DNA of 64,000 nt from Temnothorax longispinosus (GCF_030848805.1 NC_092358.1:28315720-28379719), one strand, 5' to 3'; counted from the stretch's first letter, positions 23,453 through 36,671 are shown. The notes: a model not told the origin generated them from the letters alone. Made by a program: numbers and translations.

Positions 23453-24152
23453 ATGAACGCGACGACGACGGAGGGTAGAAGAATACAGGATCTTCCACCA
23501 AAAGGCGGCTATGGCCCCATCCAAACGGAAAGAGTGAAATTGCGTACCATTCTTGGCGGTAAAGATTTCATTAGCTGGTTGGAAAGGTTAAGGAGGCACG
23601 TCGTCAAATTATGTAATAACGTTGTCATGAAATTTTACAGCTAAGAGCACGCTCGGGCTTCTGGTGGGCACCACGATCGTCGGATTCTATGCCTATTATC
23701 TCAATTATAAGTACATCAGGCGACAGCAGATCGAGATGAGAAGCGCACGCTTGGCGATATTTCCAGCATTATTGGCGGAACGAGATAGAGCGTAAGAATG
23801 CTGAATGCCGAATGTCTCACGAACGTATCTTTAACTTAAAATTGTGTCAACTTTGGGTGCCTGAGCCTGACAATCTTAAACATTTACAATTAAACGTTTA
23901 CAATGCCTACAATTGCTCTTTTTTTTTTGTTTTTCTTCGCGCAGCGTCTTGAAACAAATGAGACGTAATCGAGATGTAGAAGCAGAATTGATGAAGAACG
24001 TCGAAGGATGGGAAGTCGGAACGTACTTTGGGGAACCTATATTCTTCCTGGACGATGAAAATCAGTGGAGAGAACCGTTGTTCTGTGAACATTTTGTGCA
24101 CGCTGACTACAGTCACGTTAAAGCACGGGCCGAGCGTCATGCATGGATGTAG
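23453..24152 (+). CDS. ND-B16.6: NDUFA13 / GRIM-19 (ND-B16.6), complex I accessory subunit
   Basis: Accessory subunit of mitochondrial NADH:ubiquinone oxidoreductase, anchored by one membrane helix in the inner membrane. Three exons, 23453-23558, 23641-23791 and 23945-24152, join in phase to 154 aa, matching the insect length. The N-terminus has the family motif DLPPKGGYGPI. A transmembrane segment follows at about residues 38-57 (LGLLVGTTIVGFYAYYLNY). The conserved part then reads IEMRSARLAIFPALLAERDR, QMRRNRDVEAELMKNVEGWE and VGTYFGEPIF. The start is the ATG at 23453, which gives the short pre-DLPP leader usual for the family. An AATAAA lies at 24310-24315. Confidence 0.95.
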
Positions 24153-24872
24153 GACGTCGTAGGAGTATCGTGTTATCAGTACTTGGCATTCAGATGTTAG
24201 CCAGCTACGGATCGTAATACGACAACCTGAAAAAGTAGTCTTAATAATAATAATTATAATTATTGCAAGTCATAATTATTATCAATAACATTTTGAAACT
24301 ATAGGTTATAATAAAATTGTTACGTAACATTTCCATTTGTCAATATTCTTTCATCTCTTTTCTCTTTACATTTTTTTGCGATAAATTTCACCTAAGGACA
24401 ACAAGTACGTTCAATGATAATAATCTGGTATAAAAGTTTTCTCTTTTTTAAATGTAGCAAATATGAAATGGAACATTATAAGATAATAGAAATGCCTATT
24501 TCACACGTATTTTATTTTAAAAAATTAAGCGAATAAATATATAGATACGATACACATCTCGAGTTTCTCTTTTTTATTTGTTATATCGGTCTACATTTGT
24601 TTGTTCACATCACAGACACACGTCGAGATGGGTCTAGCATTGACATTTTTCATTTTTATCCATCAATCTCGAAGAGGAGAAAAATGTAGGTTTATCCAAG
24701 ATATATAGAAAAATAAATGGCATTCCAGATCTATCTCTTAACGGTTACGTGAAATCTATTTAAGTTTTCTTTCCCGACCTACTGAAAAAAGCAAGGAAAT
24801 TCGTGTAATTTCTTTGTAAAACGAGCTTTCTAAAAATATAAATGTAAGTTCTCCATCAAAGAAGTCTAACAA
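24153..24872. other. NDUFA13 3' UTR and AT-rich intergenic DNA
   Basis: Holds the 3' UTR of NDUFA13 with AATAAA at 24310. The rest is AT-rich with no recognised coding exon or RNA gene. Confidence 0.6.
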
Positions 24873-25015
24873 GGCCGGTATTCGTAATTCTTATATTTAA
24901 GACCGTCTTAAGTACAATCTTAAGACGTCATGAACCAATCACAGAGCCGTATTAGCATCTTAAGACATTACTTAAGACGGTCTTGAAATAAGAACCGACT
25001 TATGAATACCGGCCT
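24873..25015. mobile_element. 143-bp foldback MITE
   Basis: The ends GGCCGGTATTCGTAA and TTATGAATACCGGCC are inverted repeats with few mismatches. Pairing continues through TTTAAGACCGTCTTAAGTA against TACTTAAGACGGTCTTGAAA. The small loop contains ATGAACCAATCACAG, recalling the CCAATCA core of the other MITEs in this window. Non-coding; flanking duplication unclear. Confidence 0.8.
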
Positions 25016-27005
25016 AAAGTTCAAGTTTCTCTGCGAACCGTTATAGGCTTTCTGTAAATACGATAAGCGATAAATGTTCAGTTGTGCCATTACTAGCGCA
25101 CGCTTCCTAGGCTTTCTGTAAATGCAAATGAAGTGAAATCGATTAAATCAGCTGTTATTATTGCCGCGTTTCAAGATTATGCAACTTGGACTTGAATAGA
25201 ATTTATTTTGGCTCTTGTCAACAATATTTAAGTTTTTTTGTCAAGATATTGCGATAAAAATCGATTCCAAATCCTCGTTAGAAATCTATTTTTAAAATCA
25301 CCCTCGAGACGCGAGAGTCTGGTTGATCGAGCAAAACATCTTTCTTAGTTCCTTTGTAAAAATATACGTATGTATGTACGTAAATGATATAAAGCGCATA
25401 ATAATCTCCCGATGGAAACGCGACCTATAAACAGTATAAACAATCATCGCGCGCAAGTCGCGAGGCGCGATAAACCGAACACACTATTAATTCGCGCTTA
25501 AATCGATCGAGGAGCGATTCAAATTCCCCCGTCCGTCCCCGTGCTCTCGCGAGCGAAAGTGTCAATGGCCGATGGCCAATGGGCGATCGACGATCGGCTC
25601 GCGCTCGCGGCAATCGCCAATTGGCGACGCTCTGGCGCCCACGTGGACGCGGCAACGGCAACGGTGGTTGCCGAATCAACCGAATGCCGCGTATAGACGC
25701 GCGAGTGCCGCGAGTCGGTCATGTCCTAAAAGTGTCACGTGCTCGCGGCGCCGTTCTCGATTTTTCCTCGGCGAGGCGAGGGCGAGTGGGATATACCTAC
25801 TGTGAGAACTGGGACAATGCGATTTCTAAAAACGCGGCAACGCGCTCGCGCTCGGCCGGGCTGAGCCCGAGTGGCTGCTGTACGCGCTACGCGCGCGGCG
25901 TCGGTCGGGGCATTCGGAGCTCCGCGTTGCCGTTCCGTCGCCCGTCACCCGTCACCCGTCACCGGCGGTGAAACAAGTGTCTGTGTACAAGATGGCGGCG
26001 CCCGGAGTGTTCACTGTCGCGAAGATCGCCAGGAAGCAGCAGCGCGTGTTAGTGTCAGTGATGTCAGCGATGCCGCAGCGACGAGTGTCAGTGTGAAGTG
26101 ACCGGACACGGGACTGACGGGTGGCTGCGGAGTGTGCAGGCTGGGGCTGCGTGCGCGCTAGCTACCGCAACGACGACCCGACCCGAGCCGATCCGGCCGA
26201 CCGACCGACCGACCGGTGCGGTGCGGACGGCACGACACGACGCGATACGGCGGAGTCGCAGAGTACGGGACGGTGTAGGGTGTAGCGCGGCGCGGCGTGG
26301 CGCGGCGCGGAGCGGTGCGGTGCAGGGTAGCGCGCTGCCTAGCCTATCCCGATTCCCGGGTAGAGCGGTATCGCAGCGAGCCGAGCATCACGGCGGCGGC
26401 AGCAGTAGCAGCGGCAGCGACGGCAGCAGCGGCGGCGGCGGTGGAGGCGTCTCGAAGGATGCGGCCCGAGGAACGGAAGAGGCAACGGCAGCGACTCGTG
26501 CTCGTGGAGTAGCCTTGGCCAGCGGTGGTTGGTCAGGCAGGTAGACCGTAGACGAGCAGGACCGAGGTGTGGGACTGTGGGCGCCTGGTCGGTGTCGGTG
26601 GGAGAGCGGCGACGCAACGCGACGCGACCGCGACGGCCAGTTCGTCGTTCGTCCCGTCCCGGGCAGCTTCACGACCGCGCAGGCTACGTCCGCTACGTCC
26701 GTCGCAGACATCGCAGTTCTCGTTTCTCGTCCGTCCGGCTGGGTGTACGGAGATAGCGTTCAACCGACAACGTTGTCGCGCGTCGCTCCCCCGGCTCCCC
26801 GTAGTCTCGCCATCGACGCCGACTGACGCCGACGGCGACGCTGCTACGGCTACGGGGGCAAGCGAGAGAGGGACAGAGTGCGAGAGGGAGAGAGAGAGAG
26901 AGAGAGAGAAAAGCAGTGAGAGTGAGCGAGAGAGAGAGAGAGAGCGCGAGGGACGCGGAGCTTTCTCGAGAGAGAGAGAAAGAGAGAGAGACTGGCGACA
27001 TAACG
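25016..27005 (+). promoter_or_regulatory. Promoter and 5' leader of the ZAD zinc-finger gene
   Basis: AT-rich up to about 25420, then strongly CpG- and GC-rich to the start codon at 27006. A short upstream reading frame of 34 codons begins MAAPGVFTVAKIARKQQ at 25992 and ends before 26100. A GA-rich block at about 26885-26990 lies just upstream of the ATG and could act as a GAGA-factor type element. Many overlapping GC-biased ORFs here are not credible as proteins. The transcription start cannot be placed. Confidence 0.45.
26888..26990. repeat. (GA)n microsatellite block
   Basis: Several GAGAGA runs separated by short unique segments lie immediately 5' of the zinc-finger gene's ATG, in its presumed leader. 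Confidence 0.85.
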
Positions 27006-28179
27006 ATGGCGACGATATCGATGACTACGACGACGACGATGACAACGTCGACGTCGACGTCGACGGCAACAGCGATGGCGAACGAGCCAAAGAAATCTTA
27101 TGACGAGCTGTGTCGCCTGTGCGCCTCCTACGACGCCGTTAGGATGCACATATTCGGCCAGGAAGGCAAGAATCGCCAGCTCGTCGACAAGATCCAGACG
27201 TGCTTGCCGTTCAAGGTAAGTCTACTAACTACTAAAGTCTCCTTTTCTTTTGAGTCTTTGTTCGGACATTCTTTGCCGTGCCGAGATGTTATCCTGTTCC
27301 TCGTGGGACTCGATTTCGATCTGTTTCTCTCTGTCTATCTCCTGTCTCTTTCTTTCCTCCGTCTCATTTTATCATCCGCAGCGTCTCTCATTTTTCCTTC
27401 CTTTCTCAATTTCGTTTACTTTTCTGCGTCACCTCCCTCGGTACTTCGCGGCCCTGCACGATTCGTCCTCGATCTTATTCTCCCGATAAGAGACGGACAG
27501 AGGCAAGGAAAGAGCGAGAGAGCGAGAGAGGGAGAGAGACAGAGAGAAGAGCCGATTCACGGACGACTCGTTCGATGTCGACGGGGCGTTACTGGGTGAA
27601 GGTTTTCTTCCCGCCGTCGCGTCGTCACCATCGGCCATCACGCTCGTTCGCTCGCTCGCTCGTTCACCGAGCGACGCAGAGCGGCGTCCAGGCGTCCTCG
27701 GTGACGAATTCCACCCGGTGGCCATCGCTTATCGAGGACGTTGCGACCGGCGACGGCGAGGTCGGCCTGATGCGAGGAGAGACGCTTCGTCGCGCGACGC
27801 ACTGGCGACATTTTGTTTGCCGTTACGGCACGCGTTTCACGCTCCTCCACGTTGATCGTCGTCGTCGTCGTCGTCGTCGTCGCCATCATCGACGAGTCGA
27901 GTCGCTTCATCGATGCGGAACGACAAACCGCGTTCCGAGATATTTCGAATTTCCTCCTCTACGTCAATATTTTTACCGTCACGTGCATCATCCCCCAATC
28001 GCAGCACCGGTTTATCGTCGTTTTGTTAATTCTGCCCGTCTTCCGTGCACGTTGGGGTTTACCGGATCCCACGCGTTATAGACTTCAATTGTACACGTGA
28101 GCACGTGGCATTTAAATTTTAAGCTAAAAGATAGAAAAAAATGCCTTGTACGAAACGCATCATCTTTCCTAAGATGCAC

Positions 28180-28215
<36 letters not shown>

Positions 28216-31200
28216 CAATAAAAATATACAAGTATGATATAAAAGTATTATCAACTTATATCTCGTAAAATTCAAAAAAATATGCTTTCGGAATATATCC
28301 AAGATGATAATGTATATATAAATGTAAAAGCAGCTTACGATAGTTGTATTAAAACATACTAAAAATACATGAAATTTTATTTTATTTTTATTAAGATGGT
28401 TGTATTAAAACGTACTAAAAATACATGAAATTTTATTTTATTTTTATTAAGCTAGTTAAAGCTGCTTTTGATTAAAGAATTTTTGAAATAGGTGGCTACT
28501 ATCTGTAATAAGGGGGGGGAGTCAGGATATCTTATAAAAATTAATAATTAATAATGATATAAATAATAATCAAAGGGATATGCTTAAAATTTCAATAAAA
28601 CTTATATAATCGTAGCTCATTCTTTGAGGCTGTTTTTACTATGCAATGATTTACCTAATACCTTCTACAGTTTTCAATGTATATATCTGGAGAAAAATTT
28701 ACAAGATAAATTTACATCTAAAAAATATTCCTGATGGATATCTAGATAACTTGAAAACTTGAAATATATTTTATATAATTATAAATTGTTACCAAAATCG
28801 TCCGTTCAATATCTAATTTAATTGTCCCTTTTCCTGTTATCAATTTAATTTATATATATATTTCCAATAGAATATTTACAGATATTCTTTAGCAAGAGAC
28901 AAAATTAAGAATTAGATTTATCAAGACATTACACTAATGTAGTAAAACTTAATACATTTTTAATGAAAACGTCGAAACTACTGTTTCAGATAATTGAAGA
29001 CGATTGTTTGCCAAAAGTCCTGTGTTATCGATGTATGTACAACTTGGAAAATTTTTATGACTTTCGGACTGCATGTGTTAACGCAGCTGCTTGGTTGGAA
29101 AGAAATAGGCCGAAGGAAGGCGTAAGTATCTGAATCCAAAATGTTGAACCATTTGCTGTTTGTAAATTTCTATATTTTATTTAAAGAATTAGTTGAGCCA
29201 AATTGAAACGTACTCTTGCAATGTGCGTTACCAATCAATTATTGAAATTAATTGGCTTCGTATTCTACAATTTTCTCTGGTTTGAATATTTAATATTATA
29301 TTAAACATATCATATTTTATTTAAAAAGGGTATATTTTTTAGTACATTGTATAATTTAACAGTTACTTTTTGTATAATGTCTTAATAAAAAACCTATGTT
29401 TAATATTTTTTTAAATACATTGTAACAGAAGAAAAAACTTGTTGGGATTGTAGTTATTAAAATTCCATAATAACATTATCAATATTATACGTTGCAGATT
29501 TATACGTTTATAAAAAATACTGATTCATTGCACGTTATATCATAGGCGAGTGACGATGGCGCAAATGACAGCGCACACGTCGGCGAGGTGCACGCGGAGC
29601 TTCTTAAAGGGAAGGAAAATATGCCAGTACTTATTCCGGAGGCACCAGTGGTCAATCCTAATGCGGCATTAGGTACACCACCGAGATTAAATTCGGATGG
29701 TGAAGCGGATCCCGAGATCGAAGAGATTCTCGACACGAGTGAAGGTACGGATGAAGGTACGCTCGCGCATTTTGAACTTTATTTTTTTATTTTGCCCGAT
29801 AAACGAGTACATTGTCGCTGACACGTGTTATTTTGATATGAAGCTACAGTAATCGACGATTCGGAAGATCGACGATCGGAATACGAGATGGCATACGAGA
29901 TGGACATGGAGACGAATCCTAGCGACTTTTTGGAAATGACTCCAATGGTAACCGAGGAAAATGAAGAGGAGTGCGGTACGAACAACCCGAGTGCCGCGAA
30001 TACTCAAGATACCGCGGTCTTTTCACATACGCAGCCGCAAAAACATGAAGTCTTTGTCTGTTCCCTATGCAACAAAGCGTTCAGTTCCAAGGGTCACTTG
30101 TCTCTGCACGCGAGAATTCACGTGGGTGAGGGTGATGTGATCGGCGAAAGAGTAATCACCGATGACCATACTTCGTACCAACGACCATATCAATGTGATC
30201 TTTGTCATAAATCGTATTCTACTGCGAAACATCGCTGGGGGCACGTTTCTACGACACATCGGTAAGAGAGAGAGCTTCAATGACATACTACTATTTTACA
30301 CATAAATTGTCTGCTAATTTGTGGCGACTTAAAGATGTCTTTAATCAATCTTGTCAAACACTCACTTGCCTTTTTATCTCTTGCAGGGGACATCCTGCGG
30401 TAACGTGTGCATACTGTTCTCGCATATACTCGACGCGATATAATCTCGATGAGCATATAAAATCACGACACGCTGGTCTACCGCCACCTCCGGAATTGTC
30501 AGTCTCCCTTTCGCGCACAGAAACTCGTTATCAGTGCCAAACATGTCCAATGGTGTATACGGATTTAGCAGATTTCAATGCGCATCGGCAGATATGCACA
30601 CAGGAACAACGTACAGATCTGTTGGGGCAAACCGAAGCGCAGAACAATAAGATTTTCGCCGACACGTCCGATATCTCGAGTATATATTCGGATGACGAGA
30701 ACAAAGACTTCAGGAACGCCGAGGCTAAATTGGCGAAAAATCCGCAATTAACTATATTGAAACAAGCGCTGACTAAAGGAGACAGTCTAAAACGAAATTT
30801 TGACGATGATGGGTCGACATCCAGCAGCAAGCCGAAAAAAATAGTTAAGTCAGGTAAAACTTAATTATTAAAGTAACAATAGAACGAAAATGTCACATGT
30901 AGGATTAAAACCACCTAATTTTGAACGTATTGTTATTTAGAGGAGGGCGAGACGAGTCCTCAGAAGAGGTGGTATTGTGAAGCTTGTCCACAAAGTTTTA
31001 CATCGGTGGACAGTTTGAAGGAGCACGAGATTAGGCACGATGCCGAGAAACCATTTATTTGCATACTGTGCAAGAGAGATTTTGTTTTGAAATCTTCATT
31101 AATTAGGCACATTACATTGTCACATGGCGTTGATCCTACTCCCATCATTGACAGTGATAAGTGTTTAAAAACAACGGTAATGCCTCAAAATTGGAACGAT

Positions 31201-34200
31201 CGAGTGGACGTCAGTGTTTATGAGCAAAGTGAAACGAAAGAACCACCAGAGCTCTCGTCATCACCTGAGGTAATGAATAATATAGTTTTTTATTGTTTAC
31301 TTTTATGATATCATACATAGAGACATACATTACTACGATATGTTACGTTATTATGTTAAACAGATAAATTTAGAAAATGATGACAAGGATTATAAGAACA
31401 ATCACGAGAATATAGAAATCGAAACGGTATTTGTATGTGAGACCTGTAAGAGAGACTTCAATGACCGAGCGTCATTATGGCTACACATACGAGCGATGCA
31501 TAAAGAGTACGCTGCATTTACCTGTGGAGTGTGTTTAAAGATGTGCTTTAATAATACGCAACTTCAAAATCATGTCTATATGTATCACGGAAGGTCTAAG
31601 CTTTTAATATCGGAACAAAGAAGGTATAGTCGCTCACATTCTATAATTGTATATTTCCTTTTTATACTTTTTAATGTCACATAAAATACGCGAGTATGCA
31701 TTATATAAAGTACAATAAATATAATATGCGTTTTACAACTATGGTTACAGGTACAGTTGTACGATATGCGGTAGACAGCATGACTCGAGAAAAAAGCTAA
31801 TCACTCATGTCTCGATACATAATGTCGATCCTGCCTTTGATCCTGCGAATTTTGTACAATTAAATAGTAATTATTATAATGAAAACTTGAATGGTAACGA
31901 AGGAAATGAACAAGCATTAGATTTTGACGGAGACGATGGCGAGAAGGTCGATTGTTACATTTGTTATAAATCTTTTCCGACTGAGGATCATCTTATACGA
32001 CATCAGAGAAATGCTCATAAGGTAATGCTGAAACGCGTGCTAATTTTTCAATAAGAATTATATAGCAATTTTGGCAAACAATGTTATAAATAGCACAAAT
32101 TTTTAAAAATTTTTTTTCTTTGTTGCAGTCTGACCAGATAGTTTCATTAGGAGAAGCTGCGGGTAGTGGAAATACTCTTAGTGTCAATGGTAATGGCAAC
32201 AGGGCGCAGTATCATTTATTTTTTGTTTGCGAGGTATGCGGTAGCTCACATTCGAGCAAATGGGAACGCTGGTTGCATATCAACAATACGCATAACAACG
32301 AATCTTCTATTAAAGTAAGTTTGAGAAATGAAAGGAAACTGATTCTTATCATATTGTTTTACATGTCATTCTAATTCTGTATCATTATACCTAGTGCGAA
32401 TGGGAAAATTGCGGAAAGATATTCGCGACGAAGTTGTTGCGCAACGAGCATCTCCAGCATCATGTGGTACAAGGACCCTCGCCTAACACTTGCGAGATAT
32501 GTGGGAAATTGTGGCCTACTCGCGTCGATTATTGGAAACATGTGATGGGCGTACACGCGGACACAGTGCCTCTAATTTGCGGTGTTTGTCTGAAAGTATT
32601 TTCTGACGTTATGCAATTAAGCGCACATGTCAAGGCGAAACATTGGCCACTAACCAGTGGTGATTTCTGTTGTGATATTTGCGGTAGACCGTACTCCAAT
32701 AAATCAAAGATGTCTCGGCATAGAAAGATCCATGGGTTGGAAGCGGCTATGGACGCCGCATGCGATAATAGCAGTTTCAATGAAACGACCAATGAATCGG
32801 TTAAGCCTGATCACAACAATGGCGCTTCGGAAATAGAATTAAGTTGCGAGCAGTGCCCAGAACTCACCTTCACGACATTGGACAGTTTGTGTAATCATCG
32901 ACGGATAACACATGGTCTTTTCCCGTGCGATTTGTGTAACAAATGCTACGGCAGAACGTCACACTTGTGGAAGCATGTGAATAGAGTGCATAAAGGACAC
33001 GCGGATGTGACTTGTCCTTACTGCGCAAAGACAAGCGCGTCAAGGGATCATCTGGCAGCACATATTGCCAAAATTCACAGGTACATGCCCGCAATGGGTA
33101 AGGATAATCAGAACTGCGTCGCTTCCAAGTCCCTGAGTGTAGACGACGGTGTCTTGCATTATTGCGAGAAATGTAACAAGGGATTCCACAAGCGCTATTT
33201 GCTCCGTCGTCACATGAAAGGCTGTCAAAACTATCGTAAAGATCCTGGTGCATTGTTAACTCGTTGTCGGGCCTGCGAGAGGATATTCAAGGATCGTGCG
33301 AGTCTACAGAAACACATTGAGAATCATCACAGCACGTACACTTGCCATTTGTGTAACGAAACGATCACTTCCAAGCTAGGTATCATGACACACAACCGCG
33401 TCAATCATATGGATCACCCGGATCTGACGTGCGACCATCCAAGTTGTAAAAAACTCTTTCGGACTAAAGAAGATCTGGAATCTCATCGAAAGGATCACAA
33501 GTATCACAACAATCCGAACGTTTGTGATTTTTGCGGTGACACCGTGGAAAATAAGCTGAAACTGAAAATGCACGTATTATCGTTGCATCGAAACGAGATC
33601 GGAGTATCCTGTGGTGTCTGCCTGATTCCGATGAAGGACCCCAAAGATTTGAAGAAGCACGTGGAATCCGAGCACAGCAGCGTTCTTTCTAATCCAAACA
33701 CGTGTCAGGTATGTGGCAAGCAATATGCATCCAAGTGGAAGGCTTTCGATCACACGAAGAAATGTCACGGCAAGGTCTTCCTCACGTGCAAACAGTGTCT
33801 AGCGGTTTTCACGGATGAAAACGATATACGCGATCATTACGAGCATGTGCATAACGTTCCGAAGGACCAATTAGCCATTTTCGAATATAGAATGGATATT
33901 GGTGCAAAGAGAGAGGGTTACGAGACTCCCGATATTATTGTGAAGGAGGAACCGGATGACTTGGAGTTCGACGAGGAAATGTGTGACGAGAGTTCGAACG
34001 ACTCTCGTAAACGTAGAAGATCGCCAAACGACACATACGATTGCGAGATGTGTCCCGAGATCTTTCTCAATTCGGACACTCTTGCCAAACATTATCAGAA
34101 CGTCCATAACACCGACCCCGTCCGTATGTTCAAGAAATTCAAAAAAGATAGCGATAGCAAGCGCAAAATGAAAAACAGAAACAACTTCGAATGCAAGAAT

Positions 34201-36636
34201 TGCAAAAAGCAGTTCTCCACCAAGACCTTATTTTGGAATCACATCAATGTATGTACACGGCGAAACTCGATAGGTAGATTTGACACCCCAAATAATGTCC
34301 CGACATCAATTCTGGAGTCTCATCTGAAACAAAACAATCAGATTCAACGAGAAGAACTGTCGCTACCACCGACGAACGAATCCAACTTGAACATTCCCGA
34401 CTTCAATCTATTCGAAGATATTAATTTGCAATTGTCGGCTCAGAAACCTGTGCCGAATCTTATGCCATTGTCGCAGATGAAGACAGGTAACAACGGCAAA
34501 TGCTCGAGAAAAGACTCACGCAAGGTGTATGATGAATCGACCAATACTGAGTGCACGTGCGAAGTCTGTGGTAAGCAATGGCCCGCCAAGAAACATTTGT
34601 GGCAACATCTGATTCGTTTCCATCGCGCCGAAGCTGCCGTTACGTGTGGCGTATGCTTGAAGCTGTGTAAATCTTATCAAGATCTGGCCGACCACTTGAA
34701 GGCCGAGCATGCTCCTGTTTTGTCGCCGGAGGGCAACAATTTCACTTGTAAGATATGCGGTAGATATCACAACGCGAGAAGCAAATTGAACTTGCACACG
34801 GGCATCCATATTGGGAACCACCAGTGTCAAAAGTGCCTGCAATTTTTGGAGAGCGAGGAAAAACTCACCGAGCATACAACGAGCTGTAATGGCAAATCTG
34901 GGTTTGAAGATCACGCAGTGGCGGACGAAGATAACGCGAAAAACGATAACGACGAAAAGGGTAGTTTAATCGCCGACGAGACATCGGTCATCGAGGGAAC
35001 AGAGGAAGCGGATTTCGAATCGGAAGGCGAAGGGAGTAGGGACATTCACGATGAAGAAAATTCGGACAATAGCGAAGAAGACAATTCGGAAAATAGCGAT
35101 GATTCGGATAGTGATAGTAATAGTAGTTCGAGCGAAGACGAAAACGAGAACGAAGATGGAGAGGAAGAGGAGGAGGAAGAAGAAAATGAAAACGATAATG
35201 ATTCTGATACAAGATCCACTAGTCGAGAGAGCGGCGATAGTGTATCGTGTAATTCCGATAGCGACGACGAATCGGATATGGATGACGCGGAAGTGAACGC
35301 GACGGAAAATAAAGCGCTACAATTGAGCGATATCGGTAGATTCAGGATACCCGGTGACGGTATTCAAGAGAATATGCCGATGGAGAAGAATTCCAAGGAT
35401 CAGAAAACCTATCTTACGTCCGTTACCTCAGCGACGGTTGCAGAACAAACTGGACAAAGTAATTTGAAAGATCTGTTGATTCCCAATGCACCTGCGAACA
35501 TGGACAAATTTGAAGCATTTCGTCTCTGGGAATCCGCTAAAGCTGCGGCGAACGATGTAGACTTGTCTGTGTCTGACGATAACGAAGACGATTGTGATAA
35601 CGAGGTAGACGATGAGGAAAATAATGATGAAAACGAGGAAGAAGATGGTGAAGTTGGTGGCGAAGATGAAGACGAGGATGAAGGTGAAGCTGAGACTGAC
35701 AATGAGACTGAGGCCGATGAAAGTGAAAATGAGAACGAAGCCGAGAAAGAGGAAGAAGAGGAGGAAGAGGAGGAGGAAAATGAAGATGATGACGACGACA
35801 ACGACGACGACGACGACGTCGGACCGCCTGTATTAAGTCCAATAATGCCTTTGTTACCAGAAAATGAATCTGAGGAGCACAGCGGCACGGCAGATCGCAC
35901 GAGGCACAAGCTCAGTCCGATGGTTTCGCTGAGTATTACTAAAGAGGAGTGTGATCTGGAGGAGTGTGAAATGACCGAAATGCCAAATGATGTGGAGAAC
36001 GTATCCAACGCAGCCAACCTCTTCGCGGCTAATAACAACGATCTGCCCGTAACGTGGGACGAGAACTTGGATGATAACGGAATCGACACGGGCGATTGCA
36101 ACTCCGACATTGGAGACAGGGATATGGAGAAAAACGAGGAATTCAGTAAGGAGTATATCAAAATAGAAGTGAACCAGAACGATGCTTTTGAAGAGAATTC
36201 CGTGAAAAACGAGGAGGAATTCAGTAAGGAGTATATCAAAATAGAAGTGAAGCAGAACGATGATTTTGAAGAGGATTCCGCGTATGAGAACGTAGTGGAT
36301 AATAGTAGAGGTGACGGAGACAATCAAGTGCACGAGGTGCATAATCTGGACGGAGCTGTGCTAATGGTGACTACTAATGAGGGTAATCAGATTTTGATAG
36401 AACCAAACGTGTTGAATATGGATAACGAGGACTCTAATGCCGAAGCAACGCAGTATATTTACCCAGAGAACGCTTACGAGATCGAGGAAGAGGATTATGC
36501 GACGCGAAATGAAACCGACGTCATGCAGACGGATGAGATGCAAGGCAGTATGTCCTACGTTCAAGATACATCGGAGAATGAGGATAGTACGGAGGTTGAC
36601 ATCGAGGAGTACAGCAGTGACGTGCAGAAACAGTAG
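27006..36636 (+). CDS. Giant ZAD/C2H2 zinc-finger transcription factor
   Basis: Nuclear DNA-binding protein of the arthropod ZAD family. Exons: 27006-27215, 28990-29121, 29546-29744 (or 29756), 29844-30261, 30387-30853, 30941-31269, 31364-31623, 31751-32021, 32129-32314 and 32395-36636. All phases agree, giving 2237 aa (or 2241). The ZAD spans residues about 35-103 with zinc ligands C36, C39, C82 and C85 split across exons 1 and 2. About 32 C2H2 or C2HC fingers follow (about 11 before exon 10 and 21 in it). From residue about 1690 the protein is dominated by Asp/Glu/Ser runs. Several Ψ-K-x-E motifs (IVKEE, YIKIE twice) suggest sumoylation. The start is the first ATG in frame after a stop-free leader lacking ATG; another Met precedes ANEPKKSYDELC. 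It could correspond to fly hangover or a related gene, but I cannot confirm that. Confidence 0.9.
28185..28215. repeat. Poly(T) tract in intron 1
   Basis: An uninterrupted run of about 31 T inside intron 1 of the ZAD gene, flanked by short inverted ACTTGTAT and ATACAAGT. A possible remnant of a retroposed poly(A) tail, but no associated element body is recognised. Confidence 0.85.
28326..28469. mobile_element. Short foldback element with internal 56-bp tandem duplication
   Basis: The ends AAAAGCAGCTTA and TAAAGCTGCTTTT form imperfect inverted repeats. Between them a 56-bp unit beginning TTGTATTAAAAC is repeated at 28344 and 28400 with one or two differences. It lies in intron 1 of the ZAD gene. 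It looks like a MITE or a hairpin repeat; no target duplication was identified. Confidence 0.6.
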
Positions 36637-36671
36637 GACACGAGTGCCAAAACTGAGAGGAGATCTAGAAT

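Noticed and set aside
26098..27103. Several Arg/Ala/Ser-rich ORFs on both strands upstream of the ZAD gene
   Set aside because: Composition follows GC-rich and GA-repeat leader DNA, there are no recognised domains, and frames overlap each other on both strands.
35409..36323. 304-aa Ser-rich minus-strand ORF
   Set aside because: It is the antisense of the Asp/Glu-rich C-terminal region of the zinc-finger protein, where GAA/GAG/GAT codons read as Ser/Phe/Leu.
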